From contig NZ_JACWFG010000004.1 in NCBI RefSeq assembly GCF_019749295.1, positions 62,001 through 126,000 of the forward strand: DNA of 64,000 bases, written 5' to 3'. The DNA comes from Neobacillus niacini. Its GTDB lineage: Bacteria > Bacillota > Bacilli > Bacillales > Cytobacillaceae. The notes beneath the pieces were generated by a model. That model was not told the origin of the DNA and ran no database searches. It saw only the letters and a program-made list of their open reading frames with translations. The position numbers and the translations under genes are program-made. Shown one piece after another: positions 57,897 through 64,000 of this stretch. The first letter of the stretch is position 1; each line of letters opens with the position of its first letter.

Positions 57897-58296
57897 TTCG
57901 TTCGTCCGCTTTCTTTTGGTTGGGTTCGTTAATACATGTGTCGGATTATGCATAATCTTTTTTTTACTAAATGCTGTTCATCTTTCTTATTGGGTTTCGA
58001 CTTTTACTGGTAATGCAATAGGAGCATGTGTTAGCTTTTTTTTGAATCGTTCTTTTACCTTTAATAGTTCGGTATCTTTTCAACGTGGACTGCCAAAGTT
58101 TATGACCATTATCCTTATCTGTTATGTGGCCTCCTATTTTTTTAGTGAAAAGCTAGTAGTCTGGGTAAACGAAATCCAAATGGTAAGCACTTCGGTCGAA
58201 CAAAATGGCGCTGTTCTTTTAGGGAGTGTCCTTTATACGATAAGTAATTATCTCGGTCAAAAGTATCTAGTGTTCAACACTGTAAAGACTGCTTAA
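57874..58296 (+). CDS. GtrA-family lipid-linked sugar flippase
   Basis: 140-residue membrane protein with four hydrophobic helices. It matches GtrA: FVRFLLVGFVNTCVGLCIIF, then GACVSFFLNRSFTFN and a last helix around GSVLYTISNYLGQKYLVF. These proteins flip polyprenyl-phosphate-linked sugars across the membrane. Its start lies inside the GT2 gene with AAAGGTGAGG upstream, so the pair is translationally coupled. It completes the cassette. Confidence 0.88.
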   Translation: MRFIKPTNSFVRFLLVGFVNTCVGLCIIFFLLNAVHLSYWVSTFTGNAIGACVSFFLNRSFTFNSSVSFQRGLPKFMTIILICYVASYFFSEKLVVWVNEIQMVSTSVEQNGAVLLGSVLYTISNYLGQKYLVFNTVKTA

Positions 58297-58333
58297 GGGT
58301 TTTCTTTCTAAAAAGAAGACTCTTTTTTTATGA
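58295..58333 (+). terminator. Probable terminator after gtrA
   Basis: Imperfect stem GGGTTTTCTTTCT / AGAAGACTC followed by T7. Confidence 0.55.
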
Positions 58334-58413
58334 AAATTAAGTGGTACAAACCCTCCTTCCTGAATAGAAATTGATAGACAGGCTTCTATATTTCATTTCA
58401 GGGAGAGATTAGG

Positions 58414-59040
58414 ATGAATGTATTTTTGAGTTATATTTTACTGGGATTGTCGCTCGCTGCTCCAATTGGTCCGATAAATGCAGCACAGATTGATAAGGGG
58501 ATTAAATATGGATTTATGCATTCATGGCTAATTGGAGTGGGGGCTGTCGCAGCGGATGGAGTCTACATGATGGTCGTTTATTTTGGTGTTGTTCACTTCC
58601 TTGAAACTCCATTTATGAAAACCTTTCTTTGGTTATTCGGGTGTTTTATTTTAATTTATACGGGCATAGAAACCATGCTGTCGGCAAATAAGGTGAAAAT
58701 AGGTGAAAACAGAAAGGATGAGCCTTTAATAAAATCCTTTTTATCTGGCTTTTTTATGTCTATATCCAATCCGTTAACGATTTTATTTTGGTTAGGAATA
58801 TACGGCTCTGTTCTCGCCAAGACTGCTGCAACCTATGAAACAAGTCAGTTGATTATTTATAGCTCCGCCATCTTTATCGGATTACTGATTTGGGATTTCA
58901 CAATGGCTGGGATTGCGAGTAATTTTCGAAAATACTTAACCTCTAAGCTGCTTGTAGGGATTTCGCTCCTATCAGGAGTGTCCTTGATCGGTTTTGGAAT
59001 TTACTTTGGTGTCCAAGCCTTTAATGTCTTATTTGGATAA
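58414..59040 (+). CDS. LysE-family amino-acid/metabolite exporter
   Basis: 208-residue membrane protein with about six helices. The N-terminal LGLSLAAPIGPINAAQI motif is diagnostic of LysE/RhtB translocators, and LSGFFMSISNPLTILFWLGI is the second signature. It exports an unknown amino acid or similar solute. GGGAGAG precedes ATG. Convergent with the amino-acid permease gene. Confidence 0.87.
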   Translation: MNVFLSYILLGLSLAAPIGPINAAQIDKGIKYGFMHSWLIGVGAVAADGVYMMVVYFGVVHFLETPFMKTFLWLFGCFILIYTGIETMLSANKVKIGENRKDEPLIKSFLSGFFMSISNPLTILFWLGIYGSVLAKTAATYETSQLIIYSSAIFIGLLIWDFTMAGIASNFRKYLTSKLLVGISLLSGVSLIGFGIYFGVQAFNVLFG

Positions 59041-59043
59041 TAG

Positions 59044-59072
59044 AAAAAAGCCAGCGAATGTAATCGCTGGCA
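59044..59072 (-). terminator. Terminator of the amino-acid permease gene
   Basis: On the minus strand GCCAGCGA / TCGCTGGC with a 6-base loop is followed by TTTTTT. It can also act weakly on the plus-strand LysE transcript. Confidence 0.8.
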
Positions 59073-59073
59073 A

Positions 59074-60435
59074 TCAAGCAGTTGGCCATGGACTGAATAC
59101 CTTGCCCTTTTTCTTTTTCTTTTTCCACTTGAAATTCATAAGTAACGTTATGCAGCCGATAATTCCAAGGAAACCCAGGCTGATAAAGAAACCTGGCCGG
59201 CTTGTGCTATGGAATAATGTTCCGCTGACTGCGATTAGAATGAACAGGATTCCTATGGAATATTTTATTTTATCCTTTGCTGTTACTTCTAATAGCTTCC
59301 AAGATGAAGTTAAAATAAAGATCCAGTTGTAAAGGAGCATGAGCCCCGCTGCTGTTGTAATGTACTCATAAACATGACCTGGCATTAATAGAGCAGAGAC
59401 AATTGAAAGTGATATCCCCAATACTGTAATGAGCAAGGTAGGTATCGGAACCTTTAGTTTACCCTGTTTGCAAAATACTCCAGGTGCATCTCCTTCCTCT
59501 GAGAGTGTTACAAGGATGCTGGTAACGGCAAAAAGGGAAGCAACCATAGTTGAAAATCCAGCAATAATTAACGCTCCATTAAAAAGATGCGGAATAAATG
59601 TTAAATTGTAATTGTCCAGGGCATTAACGAATGGACTTTTCTCGCCATTAAACTGATTCCAAGGAACCATTAAGACAGCAAGACCAATGGAAAGCATGTA
59701 GATGACCATAAGAGTAAATAGCATGACTTTACCAGCCTTAGGGGCCTCCTTTGGGTCCTTTAACTGTGTTGCCATCAACCCTAAGATTTCAATTCCTCCA
59801 AATGCATAGAAGGCGAAGATAACCCCGGACCATAAACCAAGAAACCCGTGTGGAATTAAATCCTTTCTGCTATCTGGATATTGAAGGGGCCGATCTCCAT
59901 CAATCACTCCGAATATCGCCAATAATGCAATAACGACGAACATTAATATTGCCGCTATTTTTAAAACGGCAAGGACATTTTCTAATTTATTTAAGATACT
60001 AACTCCGATTAAGACAACTACAAGCCCAAGGAGGGCATATGCACCAGCAAATAACCACAGTGGAACCTTTGGAAACCAAAATCGAGAAAATATGGAAAGT
60101 GCGGTCATTTGGCTCCCCATTATTAAAACCTCTGAAACCCAATAGACCCAGCCGCTGCTAAATCCTGCCCATCTGCCAAATGCCTTTTTCGCATAGGAAC
60201 GAAACCCCCCTTTCAGAGGTTCTTGTGCAGTCATTTTTGCAAGAGCATCAAAGACTAAATACGTTCCAGCAGCTGCGAGGATAAATGCGATGAGAATAGC
60301 AGGTCCTGTCATTTTGATGGCGATGCTTGATCCGAGAAAGAAGCCAGTGCCAATCGTACACCCCACACCAAATAAGGAAAGCTGCCACCACTTCATATTT
60401 TTTTGTTCATTTTCTCCACTACTCGATTTGCCCAT
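59074..60435 (-). CDS. APC-family amino-acid permease
   Basis: 453-residue permease with 12 expected transmembrane segments. The conserved first motif LSLFGVGCTIGTGFFLGSSIAI and GGFRSYAKKAFGRWAGFSSGWVYW are characteristic of APC (YfnA/AapA-type) transporters. The substrate amino acid is unknown. The C-terminus is lysine-rich. Its start overlaps the end of a 57-codon ORF on the same strand, so they may be cotranscribed. Confidence 0.88.
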   Translation of the reverse strand: MGKSSSGENEQKNMKWWQLSLFGVGCTIGTGFFLGSSIAIKMTGPAILIAFILAAAGTYLVFDALAKMTAQEPLKGGFRSYAKKAFGRWAGFSSGWVYWVSEVLIMGSQMTALSIFSRFWFPKVPLWLFAGAYALLGLVVVLIGVSILNKLENVLAVLKIAAILMFVVIALLAIFGVIDGDRPLQYPDSRKDLIPHGFLGLWSGVIFAFYAFGGIEILGLMATQLKDPKEAPKAGKVMLFTLMVIYMLSIGLAVLMVPWNQFNGEKSPFVNALDNYNLTFIPHLFNGALIIAGFSTMVASLFAVTSILVTLSEEGDAPGVFCKQGKLKVPIPTLLITVLGISLSIVSALLMPGHVYEYITTAAGLMLLYNWIFILTSSWKLLEVTAKDKIKYSIGILFILIAVSGTLFHSTSRPGFFISLGFLGIIGCITLLMNFKWKKKKKKGKVFSPWPTA

Positions 60436-60592
60436 TTATTTTTCTCCCAGTTGCTCCTACTGATTTCTCCGTATTGTCCTGGTTATTATATTCAGGGTCA
60501 TTCTTTCCACGCTGTTGATTGGAACCGCCTAAATATACACTTTGGTGGTCCTCTTGTTCTTTTCTAAACTTATTAAAATTTTCATTTACCAT
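60419..60592 (-). CDS. Unrecognised 57-residue hydrophilic ORF upstream of the permease
   Basis: A 57-codon frame on the minus strand starts at ATG 60592 after GAGGGG at 8-base spacing and ends TAG 60419, overlapping the permease start by 17 bp. The protein is Asn/Gln/Lys-rich, with YLGGSNQQRGKNDPEYNNQD, no membrane segment and no recognised motif. It resembles small spore-formers' hydrophilic proteins in composition only. The ribosome binding site and coupling favour a real gene. Confidence 0.5.
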   Translation of the reverse strand: MVNENFNKFRKEQEDHQSVYLGGSNQQRGKNDPEYNNQDNTEKSVGATGRKINGQIE

Positions 60593-60813
60593 TTGAAGTC
60601 CCCTCTTTTCTTTCTGTATTCTTTCTATATGTTAATGTACACGCCTGTTAAAAACTTATTCAGCAGTTCTTCGAGAGTCAATTAGGTTTTTGTTGGAATC
60701 ACTAAATAAATTACATAAACAACGACGAAAACATTGAAAATAAAAAGGTACTTGATAAAGATAAAATTAATTGGGCGATATAGATAAGCAATAAGCCTTG
60801 AAAGGGGTTTACT

Positions 60814-61566
60814 ATGTTAACGACAGAACAGCTTGCTGGTTTTCGTTTACAGCTACTTAAGGAAAAAGAGGAAATAGAAGAGCGTCTTGAGCAAAATGAT
60901 CATTATGGCCTGGAACGAGGTCATTTTCACGAATCGATGGGGGAATTATCAAGTTATGATAATCATCCTGCCGATGAGGGTTCAGAGCTATACGAACGTG
61001 AAAAGGATATTGCTTTAAATGAGCATACCGATTTACAGCTAAGAAATATAAATAAAGCATTGGAAGCAATGGAAAATGGTTCATATGGGAAATGTGAAGT
61101 ATGTGGGAAAGAAATCTCTTATGAACGATTAGAGGCACTGCCCAATACAACCTATTGTAAAGAACATAGCCCAGATCAAGTGGTATCGCACGATCGGCCG
61201 ATTGAAGAGGGCGTTTTAATGCCGCCTTTTGGAAAATTTGATATGGATTCAAAGGATGAAAATGTTGCCTTTGACGCAGAGGATTCGTGGCAGATTGTAG
61301 AACAATGGGGAACATCTGATACACCATCTGATTTAGCCTTCCCACAAGAACACTACAATGATGTTGGGATGGAACCGGATGAAAATGAGGGCTATGTTGA
61401 GGATTACGAAAATTTTGTAGGTAATGATATATATGGGAATAATATTACCGTTTACCCAAATCCACAACATGAACGTTATGAAGAGTCACTTGATGAAGAA
61501 GGAATAATGACGAGCTTTGGAGACTTACCAGCATATGAACATGATCCATATGTAGACGACAAGTAA
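60814..61566 (+). CDS. yteA: YteA-family TraR/DksA zinc-finger sporulation protein
   Basis: 250-residue acidic protein. The N-terminal half is a DksA/TraR-type coiled coil with the acidic tip region and a C4-type zinc finger split as C-E-V-C and C-K-E-H (YGKCEVCGKEISYERLEALPNTTYCKEH region, near residues 95-120). The last 110 residues form the low-complexity YteA extension. Family members are linked to spore formation in Bacillus. AAAGGGG precedes ATG. Confidence 0.88.
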   Translation: MLTTEQLAGFRLQLLKEKEEIEERLEQNDHYGLERGHFHESMGELSSYDNHPADEGSELYEREKDIALNEHTDLQLRNINKALEAMENGSYGKCEVCGKEISYERLEALPNTTYCKEHSPDQVVSHDRPIEEGVLMPPFGKFDMDSKDENVAFDAEDSWQIVEQWGTSDTPSDLAFPQEHYNDVGMEPDENEGYVEDYENFVGNDIYGNNITVYPNPQHERYEESLDEEGIMTSFGDLPAYEHDPYVDDK

Positions 61567-61570
61567 AAAG

Positions 61571-61606
61571 GAAAACAGCTTTCGCTTGGAAAGCTGTTTT
61601 CTCTAA
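61571..61606. terminator. Bidirectional terminator between yteA and the DUF4025 gene
   Basis: Perfect 13-bp stem GAAAACAGCTTTC / GAAAGCTGTTTTC with a 5-base loop. Confidence 0.9.
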
Positions 61607-61608
61607 TT

Positions 61609-61827
61609 TTATTCGTTTCTGTATGGCTTTTGGGCAATTGGGAGGTCCTTCGCGTTTAAATCATCATCAGTGGATGTATCTATTTCACCCTCCATATAGG
61701 CGTCACTTACCTGTTCATGTGTGGTTGATAGACCCGTAGACATCACATCATTTTTTTGATAATCACTTGTTTCGTAAGTACGGCCAGCGAGATCAGTACT
61801 GTTGTTAGTTGAATTCTTTTTATCCAT
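61609..61827 (-). CDS. YozQ-like (DUF4025) small hydrophilic protein
   Basis: 72-residue Ser/Thr/Asp/Asn-rich protein without membrane segments or cysteine. The pattern DLAGRTYETSDYQKNDVMSTGLSTTHEQVSDAYMEG matches what I associate with DUF4025/YozQ-type proteins of Bacillus. ATG 61827 follows AAGGAG at 10-base spacing; a longer frame to 61908 has no support. Function unknown. Confidence 0.7.
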   Translation of the reverse strand: MDKKNSTNNSTDLAGRTYETSDYQKNDVMSTGLSTTHEQVSDAYMEGEIDTSTDDDLNAKDLPIAQKPYRNE

Positions 61828-61921
61828 GCTGCACACTCTCCTTTTAATTAAATTGGTACAACCGTATTTTCTACTTTTTATTAGAGGATTACTCATACAA
61901 AAAATCAAGGAGCTGATTCAT

Positions 61922-62062
61922 GTGAACAAAGATAAATATCCATCAAGAGAAGAATTGGATGAAGCTTTTCATTTTCTCCATGACGCAATCAACAGAATAT
62001 CTGTCGAAGAAGAAGCAGAAATGATGATGGAGGAAAATGAAACCAATCAGATGAAGAAATAG
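61922..62062 (+). CDS. Unrecognised 46-residue acidic protein
   Basis: 46 codons starting at GTG 61922, with AAGGAG 9 bases upstream. The protein is helical and acidic: YPSREELDEAFHFLHDAINR, then EEEAEMMMEENE. No family is recognised. It is followed 24 bp later by the CDF transporter gene on the same strand, so they may be cotranscribed. Confidence 0.6.
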   Translation: MNKDKYPSREELDEAFHFLHDAINRISVEEEAEMMMEENETNQMKK

Positions 62063-62086
62063 AAATTATTTGAGGTGGCAGGGAAA

Positions 62087-62971
62087 ATGAGGGAATCCTT
62101 AGCTAAGAAAATTGCCTGGGTTAGTGTAATCAGTAATATCATCTTAACAATGGGGAAACTTTTCATCGGGTGGTATGGGAATAGTGACGCTGTTTTTGCA
62201 GATGGAATCCATTCTGCTGCTGATGTTTTTGCTTCTGTGATTGTTTTATTGGTTATTAAACTTGCTAATAAACCTGCAGATAAAGAACATCCCTATGGCC
62301 ATGGAAAAGCAGAGGTTATTGTTTCCGGTATCGTTGGAATTTTACTATTCCTCGTTTCCATATATGTTGTTTATGAAGGAGTCGCTGGTTTCTTTCATGA
62401 AGTAGAAACACCAAGCTACTTAGCCATGTGGGTAGCGATTATTTCTTATGTGACAAAGATTATTTTGTACCGTTCATCATTAACGGTGGCACAGGAGCAT
62501 AATAGTAAGGCAATTGAAGCCATTGCATTCGACCACAAAGCGGATATTGCGGCTTCAATTGCAGCGGCTGTCGGCGTCCTCCTTTCCATAGTGGGCGAAC
62601 GCTTTGATATTTTCATTCTTCATTACGGAGATAAAGCAGCAAGTATATTTGTAGCCTACTTAATTTTTAAAATCTCAAAAGAAATGTTAACGGAAGCTTT
62701 TGATATCCTGCTCGAAAGAAACATTGACGCCGAGACACTTCAGGAATACATTAATGTAGTGAATGAATTCCAAGAGGTAAAAAGGATTGATCGAATTAGA
62801 GCGAGGGAACATGGTCACTATGTTTTAGTGGATCTTAGAATTTCAATTGACCATTATAAAACCATTAAAGAGGGACATGATCTGGCAAAATTAATTAAAG
62901 GCAGAATGATGGAGAAATATGACAATATCGAAGAGGTGCTCATTCACTTAAATCCTTATTTTCCCGAATAA
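62087..62971 (+). CDS. Cation diffusion facilitator, manganese-type
   Basis: 294-residue CDF exporter with six transmembrane helices and a C-terminal metal-sensing domain from about residue 200. TM2 carries ADGIHSAADV (D-x-x-H-x-x-x-D). TM5 carries FDHKADIAAS, a D-x-x-x-D motif as in manganese-exporting CDFs, whereas zinc types have H-x-x-x-D. It thus probably exports Mn(II). ATG 62087 is preferred over GTG 62075 since GAGGTGG then has 8-base spacing. Confidence 0.88.
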   Translation: MRESLAKKIAWVSVISNIILTMGKLFIGWYGNSDAVFADGIHSAADVFASVIVLLVIKLANKPADKEHPYGHGKAEVIVSGIVGILLFLVSIYVVYEGVAGFFHEVETPSYLAMWVAIISYVTKIILYRSSLTVAQEHNSKAIEAIAFDHKADIAASIAAAVGVLLSIVGERFDIFILHYGDKAASIFVAYLIFKISKEMLTEAFDILLERNIDAETLQEYINVVNEFQEVKRIDRIRAREHGHYVLVDLRISIDHYKTIKEGHDLAKLIKGRMMEKYDNIEEVLIHLNPYFPE

Positions 62972-63041
62972 ATCTTGTTTGTGCTTTTTTATGTTTGGGT
63001 TTATGATTATGAAGTAATTAATTATAGAGGAGTTGATATTT

Positions 63042-63137
63042 TTGAGTTATGCAATAGACCCGGACCCGAGTAGGATGGGGGAAGTCAGTGTTATCTTTGA
63101 ATTGGATTCTTCAGGAATATCAGCTCTAAAAAGGTAG
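63042..63137 (+). CDS. Possible 31-codon leader ORF before corA
   Basis: TTG 63042 with GAGGAG at 9-base spacing begins a 31-codon frame (SYAIDPDPSRMGEVSVIFELD...) ending TAG 63137, 39 bp before corA. The mixed composition is protein-like, but no family is recognised. It could be a small gene or a regulatory leader for the magnesium transporter. Confidence 0.35.
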   Translation: MSYAIDPDPSRMGEVSVIFELDSSGISALKR

Positions 63138-63176
63138 TTTGGCTTCCTCAGAAAAAGTGAGTGAGGAGGTTTTATC

Positions 63177-64000
63177 ATGTTGGAGATTTATAAAAGCACC
63201 GAGACAAAGATGCTAGAACAGGTTGATAAAGTTTCAAAGGGCTGCTGGATAAATATGTATGCCCCAACCGAAGAAGAAATTAACAGAGTGGCCAGCGAAA
63301 CGAATATCTATGTTGATTTTATAAGAGACGCCCTTGATGACGAGGAACGTCCAAGAATTGAGCGTGAAGATGGGCAGGTTTATATCATTGTGGATTATCC
63401 TTATATTACACATGATGACGCAGGATTCCCTATCTATGAGACCATTCCAATTGGAATCGTGTTAACCGATGAATGTATTATCACGGTATCGTTAAAGGAT
63501 ACCCCCATCTTAGAAGTTTTTAAGAATAATAAAATAAAAGAGTTTTATACCTTTAAAAAAAATAGGTTTGCCCTTCAAATTCTGGCTATTATTACATCTT
63601 ATTATCTTCGTTATCTAAAGCAGATTAATAAACGAACAAATGAAATCGAGCGGGAACTTCACCAATCGATGAAAAATAAAGAATTGTATGCGTTTCTTGC
63701 TTTAGAAAAGAGTCTTGTCTATTTCACCACTTCATTAAAATCAAATAAAGTCGTCTTAGATAAAATTCTTCGTTTTAGTTATATAAAAATGTACGAAGAA
63801 GATAAAGATTTATTAGAAGATGTAATGATTGAAAAGATTCAGGCAATTGAAATGGCTGAGACATACAGCTCAATTTTGAGCGGGATGATGGATGCTTTTG
63901 CTTCTATTATTTCTAATAACGTAAATATCGTTATGAAATTCTTAACATCCTTCACGATCATACTTTCGTTTCCAACGATTGTATTTAGTTTTTATGGAAT
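63177..64000 (+). CDS. corA: CorA-family magnesium transporter, cut by the window edge
   Basis: The first 274 residues of a CorA-type Mg(II)/Co(II) channel. It starts at ATG 63177 with GAGGAGG at 8-base spacing, and the frame is open to the window end. The cytoplasmic alpha/beta domain is followed by the long helical stalk (KQINKRTNEIERELHQSMKN and on). The window ends within the first transmembrane helix at SFPTIVFSFYG, just before the expected Met-Asn of the GMN selectivity motif. It is truncated only by the window. Confidence 0.9.
   Translation, partial: MLEIYKSTETKMLEQVDKVSKGCWINMYAPTEEEINRVASETNIYVDFIRDALDDEERPRIEREDGQVYIIVDYPYITHDDAGFPIYETIPIGIVLTDECIITVSLKDTPILEVFKNNKIKEFYTFKKNRFALQILAIITSYYLRYLKQINKRTNEIERELHQSMKNKELYAFLALEKSLVYFTTSLKSNKVVLDKILRFSYIKMYEEDKDLLEDVMIEKIQAIEMAETYSSILSGMMDAFASIISNNVNIVMKFLTSFTIILSFPTIVFSFYG

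Noticed and set aside
62972..63176. M-box magnesium riboswitch upstream of corA
   Set aside because: None of the conserved M-box blocks is recognisable; the leader is also short.
63177..64000. corA as a pseudogene because it lacks a stop
   Set aside because: The frame is intact up to the window edge and stops only because the sequence ends just before the GMN motif.

Overview
The window is 64 kb of low-GC, densely coded chromosome from an endospore-forming Bacillaceae member. Gene content and order follow the yus-suf-yun-yut-yum-yui-kap-yug part of the Bacillus subtilis chromosome as I remember it, read in reverse. Several features are not B. subtilis-like: a metY gene beside metNPQ, an EAL-domain gene inside the yut block, a rocD-rocG pair inside the yug block, a teichoic-acid-type glycosylation cluster next to gtaB, and many intergenic repeats. 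A Neobacillus- or Mesobacillus-like genome would fit, but I cannot prove the genus from sequence alone. I found no rRNA, tRNA, prophage, transposase or CRISPR array.

Layout. 1-4.4 kb: fatty-acid beta-oxidation (fadA, fadE), yusI, gcvH and yusG. 4.5-10 kb: yusF, yusE and yusD, then metY and a SAM-I riboswitch controlling the methionine importer metNPQ. 10.4-15.6 kb: the iron-sulfur assembly operon sufCDSUB. 15.65-16.1 kb: a two-family minisatellite. 16.2-21.5 kb: yunF, yunE, yunD, yunC, the sporulation gene yunB and the spore-wall hydrolase lytH. 21.6-31.9 kb: lipA and the yut/yuz genes, including sporulation lipoprotein yutC, spore-coat gene yutH and Fe-S carriers yutI and yutM. 31.9-34.5 kb: divergent flavoprotein oxidoreductases yumC and yumB. 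34.6-38.5 kb: a NUDIX hydrolase, yuiA, yuiB, yuiC and pepA, with a MITE-like palindromic element before pepA. 38.5-39.1 kb: ten tandem hairpin units. 39.2-43.3 kb: small coat-like proteins, yuxO, kapD/kapB, a lipoprotein cyclophilin, Cu/Zn SOD and a GYPQMGG-repeat protein. 43.4-53.8 kb: an AlaX-type editing protein, the yug genes, rocD-rocG, yugJ and pgi. 53.9-58.3 kb: a Spo0E-like peptide, gtaB and a three-gene surface glycosylation cassette. 58.4-64 kb: transporters (LysE, APC, CDF, CorA), yteA and small proteins. CorA runs off the right edge.

How the genes work together. Sulfur and Fe-S metabolism dominates the left third: methionine uptake and synthesis, SUF assembly, lipoate synthesis, and NifU- and HesB-type carriers. 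Sporulation functions are scattered through the window (yunB, lytH, yutC, yutH, kapB/kapD, Spo0E-like, yteA). The right third combines arginine/ornithine catabolism, glycolysis, UDP-glucose supply with envelope glycosylation, and metal transport.

Nothing here is a clearly new multi-gene system. The most unusual material is non-coding: a ten-unit array of 52-bp hairpin repeats, a two-family minisatellite, a MITE-like four-palindrome element, and three copies from two other intergenic repeat families. Two low-complexity proteins and two very short unrecognised ORFs also merit attention.
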